Assembly (NCBI RefSeq): GCF_003813775.1
Contig: NZ_RPDH01000002.1
Location: forward strand, 1,178,001 to 1,242,000
Origin: Chitinophaga lutea
GTDB lineage: Bacteria; Bacteroidota; Bacteroidia; Chitinophagales; Chitinophagaceae
Direction of reading: 5' to 3'
Length of the DNA: 64,000 nt
The translations under genes and the position numbers were made by a program. The notes beneath the pieces are model-generated. The model did not search any database, was not told where the DNA came from, and saw only the letters and a program-made list of their open reading frames with translations. The number at the start of each line of letters is the position of its first letter. Position 1 is the first letter of the stretch. Shown one piece after another: positions 8,727 to 17,028 of the stretch.

Positions 8727-9818
8727 TTATTTCAGGATGCTGCCGTCGTTCACGATGTATACACTGTTGAGGAATACAGTGGAAGAGGTCGCATTCGTGT
8801 TTTGTTTCGCCGGGATGGTAAGGCGGAACTCTTTCGCCACCGGGTCCTGGAAACCGGCATACGTTGCTTTCGCGTAGGCCAGCCAATCTTTGATGCCCGT
8901 GCTGGTAAACCAGAGCTGACCGCCTACATAAGCGTGGAACACATGGTTCGCGTCTACGGAAAAGGTGATTTTCTGTTCGGCGCCGCTGGCCATGGCGAAG
9001 GCCGGGAGCCTGCCGGTAACCGGGTTGAGGAGCGGCAGCGGTTTGGGCAGTGTGGCGGCGGTGTTGCCGTTTTCGCTGAACTGCTCAGAACCGCCGATTT
9101 GCGGAACGGCCGTGGAGAAACGAATGCGGTAGTTATTCCCGGTACCGCCCACGGTGGGGTATATTTCCCAGCGGATTTCGCGCAGGTAAGGAAACGAAGG
9201 GTTCGCTTCCGGCTGTTCGAAAATCATGGAAAAAGTGATGGGCTCGTTGGCCCTGAACGATTTTTTCCAGCCGAATTCAGCGCTGACGGAAAACGGTATC
9301 TTCAAAGGCACTACGTTGAGCGGTCTGCGGAAAGTGGGGATATTGGTGTCTTTCGCGTCAAACTCCATGATCGACTTCTTCGGGTCCGTATTCGCCACAA
9401 GGGTACGGTTGATATTCGATTCCGCCCAGCCACCGCCGGCAGTGGTAAAGGCATCCTGGAACTCGTCAAAGAAATACCGCACCACTTTCATCACGGTAGA
9501 CCGGGAAGAAGTGTTCTTGCCGTTTTTGGCGGTAGCCGTAATCGTGTATTCACCGGGCGTGACAGGCGCAATCCAGAGATTTTCGAAAAGGTTCTGTGTT
9601 CTCCAGCCGTCGAATGTGCCGCCGGTGGCGGTCCAGCTGTAGGTGACATCATGCAGGTCGCCGGAGGTGGCTGCCCACACCGGCACTTTTTCCCCGTAAT
9701 AAAACTCCTGACCGGGTTTGCTCAATGACACGATCTCAACCGGCTCATCTTTCTTGCACGCCACGATGGATGCGCACATCGCCAGGAACAACACCGGATA
9801 ATATATCTTTTTCATCAT
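8727..9818 (-). CDS. PKD-like domain outer-surface lipoprotein of a SusCD locus
   Basis: 363 residues. Lipoprotein signal with lipid cysteine at about 21 (SIVAC-KK). An Ig/PKD-like domain spans about 30-105, with SYSWTATGGTFDG and PGEYTITATAKNG. A longer beta-rich region of about 240 residues follows, ending in a strand pattern like a concanavalin/laminin-type domain; no catalytic motif is visible. It is the last gene of the minus-strand locus SusC-SusD-fasciclin-PKD, 11 bp after the fasciclin-like gene. By position it is probably a surface glycan- or ligand-binding protein (SGBP-like). The start could be either of two adjacent ATGs (9818 or 9815). Confidence 0.7.
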   Translation of the reverse strand: MMKKIYYPVLFLAMCASIVACKKDEPVEIVSLSKPGQEFYYGEKVPVWAATSGDLHDVTYSWTATGGTFDGWRTQNLFENLWIAPVTPGEYTITATAKNGKNTSSRSTVMKVVRYFFDEFQDAFTTAGGGWAESNINRTLVANTDPKKSIMEFDAKDTNIPTFRRPLNVVPLKIPFSVSAEFGWKKSFRANEPITFSMIFEQPEANPSFPYLREIRWEIYPTVGGTGNNYRIRFSTAVPQIGGSEQFSENGNTAATLPKPLPLLNPVTGRLPAFAMASGAEQKITFSVDANHVFHAYVGGQLWFTSTGIKDWLAYAKATYAGFQDPVAKEFRLTIPAKQNTNATSSTVFLNSVYIVNDGSILK

Positions 9819-9829
9819 GATCAGTTTAA

Positions 9830-10528
9830 TTATTTGTTATTGTCGAATTGTGCCTTGGAGGGCGGAATCAGATACTTGTCCATTACATGCACCGGCGCGT
9901 TGGTGGCCTGCAGATTGGGCGTGCGCGGCCTTGTTTCCAGGTACCAGGTATGCGGGAAAAGGGCAAAATTGTTCAGGTAAAAGAACCCGTCGCGGTCGCC
10001 TTTCATATACACGTAAATCTTCGCCAGCGGATTGGCTTCGCTGGTGAGGTAAGTATCCAGCCACACCGGTTTGGAGGTGATGGTGGAATAATCCTGCCGG
10101 CCTTTCAGGATGTGATACCGCAGCAGGTCGGCCACCAGCTTTTTGTCGTATTGCGCCCAGCTGGTGCCGCTGAACGGTTTGGACGGATCCGCCGGGTTGG
10201 CGATTTTGTTCCTGGTGAAGAAACTCGTGGTATCCGTTTCCAGCTCGGTGAGCGCATTGTTGGTAAGCAACAGGAAGGTATTGCCGGTGCCGGCATACAG
10301 TGGCTTGATGTCTTTGTAAGCCGGGTCGGTATCTACATAATCGATCGCCGCCAGCATGCCGGAAAACAGGTCGGGCCGCGATTTCATGAAGTCCACCACG
10401 CTTTTGTTGAGTTTGTTATCGTAGTGAGACGGCGTATAGTCGTATCCCTCCTGCAACGGCAGCTTCTTACAGGCTGTAAAGGCAACGCACACAAGCAGGG
10501 CGGGCATTATTAAAAATATCTTTTTCAT
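9830..10528 (-). CDS. Fasciclin-like lipoprotein of a SusCD locus
   Basis: 232 residues from the ATG at 10528 (an ATG two codons upstream at 10534 is possible). Lipobox FTAC with cysteine at about 20. The body resembles one fasciclin (FAS1) domain: FMKSRPDLFSGMLAAIDYVD, TFLLLTNNAL, LLRYHILKG and a closing NAPVHVMDKYL, which is the usual FAS1 C-terminal strand. Such proteins are common next to SusC/SusD in Chitinophagaceae and probably bind or anchor at the cell surface. It lies between SusD and the PKD-like lipoprotein in one operon. Confidence 0.72.
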   Translation of the reverse strand: MKKIFLIMPALLVCVAFTACKKLPLQEGYDYTPSHYDNKLNKSVVDFMKSRPDLFSGMLAAIDYVDTDPAYKDIKPLYAGTGNTFLLLTNNALTELETDTTSFFTRNKIANPADPSKPFSGTSWAQYDKKLVADLLRYHILKGRQDYSTITSKPVWLDTYLTSEANPLAKIYVYMKGDRDGFFYLNNFALFPHTWYLETRPRTPNLQATNAPVHVMDKYLIPPSKAQFDNNK

Positions 10529-10555
10529 ACACATTTCTGATTAACGTGAAAGTTA

Positions 10556-12136
10556 TTATTCGTCGTAAGGCGGGTTCTGGTCGCCCACCAGCTTGCGGTT
10601 CGCATTAAACGCGTTGGAGTTGATCGGGAACAGGATCCGGCCCATCGCGTTCGGCGTATTGGCGTTGTTATCGAACAGCGTAGCGCCTTCGCGGGTAGCC
10701 AGCACGGGATTCATCATCTCACGCAGGTATTCGTAACCGGTGTTGGTGAAGTCGTACATCTTGTCGATACGGCAGAGGTCGAACCAGCGTTTGCCTTCGC
10801 CCAGCAGCTCGAACTGCCTTTCCTTGAGAATGATGCGCTCGATGCCTTTGATCTTATCCATGCCGGCCGGTACGTCCGCTTCCGTTGCTTTTACCTTATA
10901 CCCTACTCTTTCCCTTACTTTATTCACAATGTCCAGCGCTTCCGTAAAGCGGCTTTTATGCGCCAGCGCCTCTGCGCGCAGCAGCATGATGTCCGCAAAG
11001 CGGTAGATGGGGATCTTTACGTTGCAGGTATTGTTGCCTTCGAAAATAAATTCGCCACCCGGTGCGGCTTTCCACAGGGAGAACTTGCCGAACTGCACCA
11101 CATCGGTGGTGTATTTGGCCACGGAGTTATATTTCACGGTATCCCAGCAGAGGTAAAAACGGCCGTCGGTGGTTTTGCCGCCTTCGAGGTGGTTTTTCAG
11201 TTCCTGCCACAGATCCGGACGCAGCTTGTACTGGTGGGTGTTGGAGCCCGAGCCCAGTTTCTGGCATATGCCTACGCCCTGGTTACCTCTTTCCACATCG
11301 TTCCACCAGAGGTTGAAGATGGTTTCGGTAGAGTTTTCAGGGTTTACGAACATGTCTTTCCACTTCATATTGTCGGTAACCCAGGTGCATTTGCTTTCGG
11401 TGATGCAGTTCTGGGAAGCTTCCAATGCCGCATCATACTCCTGGAACCACATGTGCACGTCCGTTTTCAGGGCGTACACACCGCCTTTCTGGATGCGGTA
11501 TTTCATCGCTTTGGTGGTGATGTCGTTGCCGATGATGGCCAGCGACGCATCGATGTCGTCGAGTATCCGTTTTTTAACGTCGGCGATCGGTGAGCGCGCA
11601 AACTGCACTTCCTGGTTCAGGTCTTCCACGGGCACCGTGAGCAGCGGCATCTTGCCCCAAACACGCAGGCCGTAGAAATAATACATCGCACGCAGCGCGT
11701 AACACTGCCCCAGGTAATCTTTGTACACATTGATGCCTGCATCGCGGTTCTCCGCGATCATCTCCGGAAAATACTTGATACCGAAATTGCAGAGGGAAAT
11801 GCCCACGTACAGCTCGGTCCAGGTGGTAGTGCCGTTCAGGTCGGCGTCGTTGGCGGTGAGCGCATTCGACAACATTTTCACCTGCGCGTTACCGGTACCG
11901 GCCACCGTCATGTTATCGGAACGCACTTCGCCCCAGTCGAACCAGTTCAACCGCAGCACGGTCTGCAGCTGGTTGTATACGCCGGCCATCCAGGCTTTGG
12001 CGTCGTTCTGGTCTTTCCAGAAATCTTTCGGATCGCTGGTGGAAACAGGACTTTCATCCAGTGTTTTGTTACACTGCACACTGGCGATCATCATCAGTCC
12101 TGCAAAAAATATCGCGGTTAATTTGATTCTTTTCAT
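10556..12136 (-). CDS. RagB/SusD family nutrient-binding outer membrane lipoprotein
   Basis: 526 residues, normal length for the family. Lipobox SVQC with lipid cysteine at 23; SusD-type N-terminal ESPVSTSDPKDFWKDQNDA and TPR-type helices; C-terminal family region with LKERQFELLGEGKRWFDLCR. It is the surface lid that delivers substrate to the SusC channel encoded 12 bp upstream. The substrate is not deducible, as the locus has no enzyme. Confidence 0.95.
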   Translation of the reverse strand: MKRIKLTAIFFAGLMMIASVQCNKTLDESPVSTSDPKDFWKDQNDAKAWMAGVYNQLQTVLRLNWFDWGEVRSDNMTVAGTGNAQVKMLSNALTANDADLNGTTTWTELYVGISLCNFGIKYFPEMIAENRDAGINVYKDYLGQCYALRAMYYFYGLRVWGKMPLLTVPVEDLNQEVQFARSPIADVKKRILDDIDASLAIIGNDITTKAMKYRIQKGGVYALKTDVHMWFQEYDAALEASQNCITESKCTWVTDNMKWKDMFVNPENSTETIFNLWWNDVERGNQGVGICQKLGSGSNTHQYKLRPDLWQELKNHLEGGKTTDGRFYLCWDTVKYNSVAKYTTDVVQFGKFSLWKAAPGGEFIFEGNNTCNVKIPIYRFADIMLLRAEALAHKSRFTEALDIVNKVRERVGYKVKATEADVPAGMDKIKGIERIILKERQFELLGEGKRWFDLCRIDKMYDFTNTGYEYLREMMNPVLATREGATLFDNNANTPNAMGRILFPINSNAFNANRKLVGDQNPPYDE

Positions 12137-12148
12137 ACACTGTACTGA

Positions 12149-15100
12149 TTAAAATGAAACGTTTACACCCATGCCCAATTCACGCCTGCGGGGGTATTTG
12201 CCCGGGTCGTCGCCGGGTTTCAATACGCTGCGCTGGTTTACTTCCGGATCAAAACCGGTGTACTTGGTCCATGTTAACAGGTTATTGCCGTAGATATACA
12301 CATTCAGCATCTGCAGCCGTAGTCTTCTGCTGATATCGCCCGGCAGGGAATACCCCAGGCGGGCAGACTGCAGGCGGATAAAGGAGGCGTCTTCCAGGAA
12401 GGAGCTGTTGCCGCGGCGGGAGTTGTCCGCCGTTTTATCGCCGCCCCTGTAAGAATCGGTGATCTGGCCAGGATACTTCCACATGGTGTAGATATAATAC
12501 GGTTCCGGCGTTGTGTTCGAGTTGGAGAATGAGGCCGTGTTCCGCCTGTTCTCGTTGTACACGTGGTTGCCGAAGTTGCCGTAGAAAGAAAATGCCAGGG
12601 TGAAGGTTTTGTAGGTGAAGGTATTGCTCCAGCCCATGCTCCAGCGGGGCTGCCCGTAACCGATGATCTTCCTGTCTTCGTTACCGATGTTGCCGTTGAG
12701 CACGCCTTTGTCATCGGGCAGGTTGGTCCAGATCACGTCGCCGCCTTTGGATACCTTGCCCGCCGCCGTCATCTGTTTCACGTCGCCGGTATATTTCTGT
12801 CCGTCGGGCGTGTTGTAGCCGGTGAGGATGGGCTGCATGTTTTTGCCGATGATCACGTTGCCCTGCGCATCGCGCTCGAACTGCGGGATGAGGCGGGTTT
12901 TGTAATCGGATGACCAGGCGTTGCTCTGGTCGTACTCGTAAATTCCCTGGTATTCATAACCAAAGAAGTTACCGGCTTCCATGCCCTGGCCAACATACCA
13001 GATATCATCCACGTAGTCGCCGCCGGGCAGGCGGGTGATCTCGTTCCGGATTTTGGTCCAGTTCACGTTGGTCATCCACTGGAAGTCTTTCGTGCGGACG
13101 GGGTAAGCCGTCACACCCAGCTCGATACCGGTATTTTTGATGCTGCCGGCGTTGGTGCGCACCTTGCCGGGATAACCCGCTTCGAGGGGTAGCGGCGCGT
13201 CGTACAGCAGGTCTGAAGTATGTTTTTCGTAATAGTCCGCAACAAAGTTGATGCGGCCGTTCAGGAAAGTCAGGTCGATGCCCAGGTCAGGCTGAATGGT
13301 TTCTTCCCATTTCAGCGACGGGTTGCCGAGGCGGGTATTGGTTCTGATGCCGCTCACGCCGTTGTAACGGTATTCCCCGAAAATGAACTGGGTTTGCGCA
13401 TCATAGTCGCCGATGGCCTGGTTACCTGTAACACCCCAGCTGGCGCGGATTTTACCGTCGGTCAGGATCTTAGACAGGCCTGCCATGAAAGGCTCGTCGC
13501 TGAAGCGCCAGCCCACGGATACGGAGGGGAAGCTGCCCCAGCGGGTATCGCGGCCGAAGCGGGACGAACCGTCGCGGCGGATGAGCGCGTTCACGAGGTA
13601 GCGGCCTTTATAGTCGTATCCAACCCTGCCGAAGAAGCCCAGCAGCGAGGAGTTGGTACCGGAGCTGTACAGGTCCGCCAGGGAAAATTCCTGCGCAGCG
13701 TTGAACGTTTCCACGGATTCCGTTACAAACCGGCGGCCGGCGATATTGGTTTCCTCGAAAGTGTTTTTTTCATAGTTCATCCCTGCCGTGGCGCTCACGT
13801 TGTGCACTTTATCGAACGTCTGTTTGTAGGTCAGGAAAACGTTCGACTGCGTTCTGATCGGCAGCGAGGTGTTTTCGGTAGCCGTGGCTACGGGGTCGCT
13901 GGTGAGGTCCACCAGCTTCGATGTAAAGCGGTTTCGTTTCTCCAGTTCGAAGTCCGCAGACGCGTCGCCGTGCAGGTTCAGGAAAGAGGTGATGGCGTAG
14001 TCGAACGACTGGTATACGGTTCCGCGGTAAATATTCGATATATCCTTACGGAGGTAAGCTTCCGCAATCGGGTTTCTACGGCCGCCGCTGTTATACACAT
14101 ATTCCCCGCTGGGCGTGTACAGCGCATGATGCGGCGGGCGTTGCAGCGCCTGGCGGATCACGTTGCCTTCGTCCGTGTTGCTTCTGTCCTGGAAGCCTGC
14201 GAACAGCCGCGTGGCCATGGTCAGTTTTTTATTCGGCCTGTACTCCACGTTGGTACGGAAGGAGAAACGTTTGTTGTAGGTATTGAGGATGATGCCCTCT
14301 TCCGAGAGGTATTGCAGGCCGGTGTAATAGTTCAGCACTTTGGTGCCGCCTTTCACGCCGATGTCGAACTGGTTTTTGATGGCGGTCTGGGTGATGAGGG
14401 CCTGGTAATCGTTGTCGGCGTTTCTGTTGAATGCGGTGGAATCGTCCGGTTTCGGATCCAGGCCGATATTGGCGCGGCGATCGTAGATCTGCCTTTCGAG
14501 GCGGTTGGACTGCGGCACCCTGTTAGCCAGTTTCGACCAGCTGCGGAAATAATCAAAGCTCACCTGCGGTTTCCCTTCTTCCCCGCGTTTGGTGGTGATG
14601 AGCACCACGCCGTTGGCGGAGCGGGAACCGTAGATCGCAGCCGAGGCAGCGTCTTTGAGGATTTCGATCGACTGGATATCTTTCGGGTTGATGGAATTGA
14701 TATTGTTCATCGTCACACCGTCTACGATATAAAGCGGTTTTACGCCTGCGTCCGAGAGGGTGGAGAGGCCGCGGATGGTAATGTCCTGCTCCGAACCGGG
14801 GGCTCCGGAGCTGCTCATGACCCTGACGCCGGGCGCTGCGCCCTGGAGGGCGTCGAACACGCTTACCGGCTGGCGCTCTTCAATCGCTTTCGCGCTGATG
14901 GAAGTGATGGCCGCCGTTACGTCTCTTTTTTTCTGTGTGCCGTAGCCCACCACCACTACGTCGTTGAGCGTGGAAATGCTTTCCAGCAGCGTGATGTTGA
15001 TGGTGGTACGGTTGCCTACCGGTTCTTCTTTGGTGGTGAAGCCGGTCATCGAAAACTGGAGGGTGGCGCCGGCAGGCACCGAGATGGTGTAATGGCCTTC

Positions 15101-15316
15101 CATATTGGCGGCCACACCCTGTTTGGTGCCTTTTACGGTCACCGTTACACCGGGCAGGGAATTGCCCTTTTCATCCTTGACGGTACCCTGTACTTTTACG
15201 GTTTGCGCAACTGCGGCGGCACTCACCGTCACCAGCAGCAGCAGCAACATCGAAAGCGGCAACAGCCACTTCCTGGCGTAAAAGAGGCGGGGATTCGCGC
15301 TCATACGTTGTCTCAT
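12149..15316 (-). CDS. SusC/RagA TonB-linked outer membrane transporter
   Basis: 1055 residues. Signal peptide (to about 38), carboxypeptidase-regulatory-like domain (about 43-120), TonB plug with the DVVVVGYGTQKKRDVT and YIVDGVTMNN signatures, then a 22-strand barrel ending in an aromatic C-terminus (VNVSF). There is no STN domain, so it should not signal through a FecR anti-sigma, and none is encoded nearby. This fits control by the LacI-type operator found 190 bp upstream. First gene of the SusC-SusD-fasciclin-PKD operon. The start may be ATG 15316 or 15304. Confidence 0.96.
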   Translation of the reverse strand: MRQRMSANPRLFYARKWLLPLSMLLLLLVTVSAAAVAQTVKVQGTVKDEKGNSLPGVTVTVKGTKQGVAANMEGHYTISVPAGATLQFSMTGFTTKEEPVGNRTTINITLLESISTLNDVVVVGYGTQKKRDVTAAITSISAKAIEERQPVSVFDALQGAAPGVRVMSSSGAPGSEQDITIRGLSTLSDAGVKPLYIVDGVTMNNINSINPKDIQSIEILKDAASAAIYGSRSANGVVLITTKRGEEGKPQVSFDYFRSWSKLANRVPQSNRLERQIYDRRANIGLDPKPDDSTAFNRNADNDYQALITQTAIKNQFDIGVKGGTKVLNYYTGLQYLSEEGIILNTYNKRFSFRTNVEYRPNKKLTMATRLFAGFQDRSNTDEGNVIRQALQRPPHHALYTPSGEYVYNSGGRRNPIAEAYLRKDISNIYRGTVYQSFDYAITSFLNLHGDASADFELEKRNRFTSKLVDLTSDPVATATENTSLPIRTQSNVFLTYKQTFDKVHNVSATAGMNYEKNTFEETNIAGRRFVTESVETFNAAQEFSLADLYSSGTNSSLLGFFGRVGYDYKGRYLVNALIRRDGSSRFGRDTRWGSFPSVSVGWRFSDEPFMAGLSKILTDGKIRASWGVTGNQAIGDYDAQTQFIFGEYRYNGVSGIRTNTRLGNPSLKWEETIQPDLGIDLTFLNGRINFVADYYEKHTSDLLYDAPLPLEAGYPGKVRTNAGSIKNTGIELGVTAYPVRTKDFQWMTNVNWTKIRNEITRLPGGDYVDDIWYVGQGMEAGNFFGYEYQGIYEYDQSNAWSSDYKTRLIPQFERDAQGNVIIGKNMQPILTGYNTPDGQKYTGDVKQMTAAGKVSKGGDVIWTNLPDDKGVLNGNIGNEDRKIIGYGQPRWSMGWSNTFTYKTFTLAFSFYGNFGNHVYNENRRNTASFSNSNTTPEPYYIYTMWKYPGQITDSYRGGDKTADNSRRGNSSFLEDASFIRLQSARLGYSLPGDISRRLRLQMLNVYIYGNNLLTWTKYTGFDPEVNQRSVLKPGDDPGKYPRRRELGMGVNVSF

Positions 15317-15506
15317 AAGGGAATTACTTTAAAATTTTGAAAATTGATACAGGAGCTGTTGATTACTATTTATTCGATTGATCAGGTGGAATTGGCAAGA
15401 TGGGCAGGGCAAGCACCCCGCAGTTGCAGCATAGTTCTCCAGTCATAACGTGTTACTCTTTCTTTTTTTTAAACATTCATAGATCCGGTCCTTTTGATAC
15501 CGTTTC

Positions 15507-15522
15507 ATGCAATCGTTTGCAT
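15507..15522. promoter_or_regulatory. LacI-family-type operator upstream of SusC
   Basis: ATGCAATCGTTTGCAT: half-sites ATGCAATC and (reverse complement) ATGCAAAC match at 7 of 8 positions around a central CG, the hallmark of LacI/GalR family operators. On the SusC strand a TA-N-TTTTTTTG stretch (15538-15529) lies just upstream, so the site would sit at or just after the transcription start, a repressor position. No LacI-family gene is in the window. Confidence 0.5.
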
Positions 15523-15895
15523 TTTGTGGCAAAAAAATAACGGCATTGTCCGTTCTGTCTACGATCAGTTGTACTGCCTGCGGCAGCCCTTATTTTACGT
15601 GATTTGTAAGTAAGATCTGAAAGTTATCCCCAATTCCAATTTCCGCGGATAAGTCCGTAAGTTGATTTTGGTTAGTTAGCACTTTTTCACTCGTGGAACC
15701 AACATTATGGCGTAAAAGTCAGGTAATTCGCCTGAAATTCCTTGTCGTTTATTCACCAATACTTGTATTTTTTTCACACCTGGCGGGCCGATCGGAGTAC
15801 CGGGAAGGTAAAACCGCGGCAGTGATCCTCATGCGGCCGGCGGGGAACATTTCCCTGCGGGCCGCATTCAAACGGCCCGGAAAGGACCGGATTTT

Positions 15896-15907
15896 GGAAA
15901 CGTTTGC
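15896..15907. promoter_or_regulatory. Second CG-centred palindrome
   Basis: GGAAACGTTTGC, half-sites matching at 5 of 6 around a central CG, 116 bases before the SWIB start. Weaker than the site at 15507-15522 and possibly chance. Confidence 0.25.
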
Positions 15908-16022
15908 ACTTCGTTTCCCTGTTTTCCCTTCATTTTTATGGCATTGGGGCATAAATTTTGCACCCGCCCTATGCAACAATATATTACATTGCAGTGTTAA
16001 CGAACTTAAAATTTACCTCACA

Positions 16023-16319
16023 ATGGCAAAAGCAGTAAAAAAAGCAGCTACGGCAACTAAAAAAACAGCGGAAAAATCCAATTCAGGGTTCATGGCCCCC
16101 CTCACCCCCAGCCCTGCACTGGCTGCCGTGATCGGCGATGCTCCTTTGGCTAGAACCGCCATTGTTAAAGCGATCTGGGACTATATCAAGGCACACGGCC
16201 TGCAGGACCAGAAGAACAAGCGTATGATCAATGCAGACAGCAAACTGAAGCCTGTATTCGGCAAAGACCAGATTTCGATGTTTGAACTGGCTAAACTGAT
16301 CAACCAGCACGTTAAATAA
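16023..16319 (+). CDS. SWIB/MDM2-domain protein with basic N-terminal tail
   Basis: 98 residues from the ATG at 16023. Residues 1-20 are a lysine/alanine/threonine-rich tail (AVKKAATATKKTAEK) resembling histone H1 or HU-like tails. Residues about 27-98 form one SWIB domain with the typical ALAAVIGDAPLARTAIVKAIWDYI start (split here as ALAAVIGD and AIWDYIKAHGLQD), the NKRMINAD turn and FELAKLINQHV end. Small SWIB proteins are known in Bacteroidota and chlamydiae; a nucleoid or DNA-topology role is assumed, not shown. Single gene. Confidence 0.9.
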   Translation: MAKAVKKAATATKKTAEKSNSGFMAPLTPSPALAAVIGDAPLARTAIVKAIWDYIKAHGLQDQKNKRMINADSKLKPVFGKDQISMFELAKLINQHVK

Positions 16320-16532
16320 GCGGATACGCTCAAGAAATGCCCCTGCTGCCGCCAGCTGTTCCCGGTTGGCGGTCAGCAACCAGGGTTTCCCCTCTCCTCC
16401 CGGCATTTGTTCTGTTTGCCGGTGAATTTTCCTGCACGATGCTCCCGGGATTCAACCCGGAGGGCAGTCTCCTCTTCGACGCTTTTCGATACATCCCAAC
16501 CGGCGCCGGCCGCAGGATGGAACGCTCGTGAT

Positions 16533-17027
16533 TCACCAAACAACGTTGTCCGTATAAACTTTATTGAAGTAATCGGAGAAAGGCCTCCCCAGTTTCATTT
16601 TGAGGCTGTCGATATCCAATTCCCAGATTGCTGCGTTTTCACACCATGGGTCAATCAGGATTTGAAGTGTTTTTTCACCGATCTGACGGACATCGAAAAC
16701 TCCTTTTATATCTATTTTAGTGCAGACATCTTCTTTCCAGACTGTGAACCGATCATCGCCTCCCATCACCGCCCATTTGCTGTCGTGGCTGATTAATCCA
16801 CAGGTTGCATCTCCATAAAACCAATCCAAATAGGTTACCTTTTCTGTGTTCAAATGCAGCAGATAACCGTTTTCTGCAATACTTATCAATATCAGCGCCT
16901 CGCTTTCACCATATTTTATCAAACTGCTTCCACCACCGCCTGAACGGGAGCCGGTGGCCGGCGTTTGCCGTGCGCCATTTATTAAACTCCGGAATAATTC
17001 CATGTCTTCCATGCTGCTATTCTCCAT
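16533..17027 (-). CDS. Hypothetical protein downstream of GMC oxidoreductase
   Basis: 164 residues, no recognised family. A glycine/serine-rich patch (SRSGGGGSS) near residue 30 is followed by beta-rich sequence with several W/D-containing strands (TYLDWFYGDATCG, SKWAVMGGDDRFTVW). That looks like part of a beta-sandwich or propeller and is reminiscent of small immunity proteins. The gene is visibly more AT-rich than its neighbours. Its ATG at 17027 lies one base after the stop of the GMC gene, suggesting co-transcription or recent insertion. The function is unknown. Confidence 0.65.
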   Translation of the reverse strand: MENSSMEDMELFRSLINGARQTPATGSRSGGGGSSLIKYGESEALILISIAENGYLLHLNTEKVTYLDWFYGDATCGLISHDSKWAVMGGDDRFTVWKEDVCTKIDIKGVFDVRQIGEKTLQILIDPWCENAAIWELDIDSLKMKLGRPFSDYFNKVYTDNVVW

Positions 17028-17028
17028 T

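Larger units (their letters stand above)
15317..16022. other. 706-base divergent intergenic region
   Basis: It lies between the divergently transcribed SusC gene and the SWIB gene. It contains two CG-centred palindromes (15507-15522 and 15896-15907). The in-frame extension of the SWIB reading frame up to 15693 is not credible protein. No RNA gene was recognised. Confidence 0.6.

Noticed and set aside
13220..15340. 706-codon open frame antisense to SusC
   Set aside because: A GC-skewed shadow of the SusC gene; no signal peptide or domain.
15693..16022. In-frame upstream extension of the SWIB reading frame (110 codons)
   Set aside because: It encodes no plausible protein, lies across the palindrome at 15896, and the SWIB family starts near ATG 16023.
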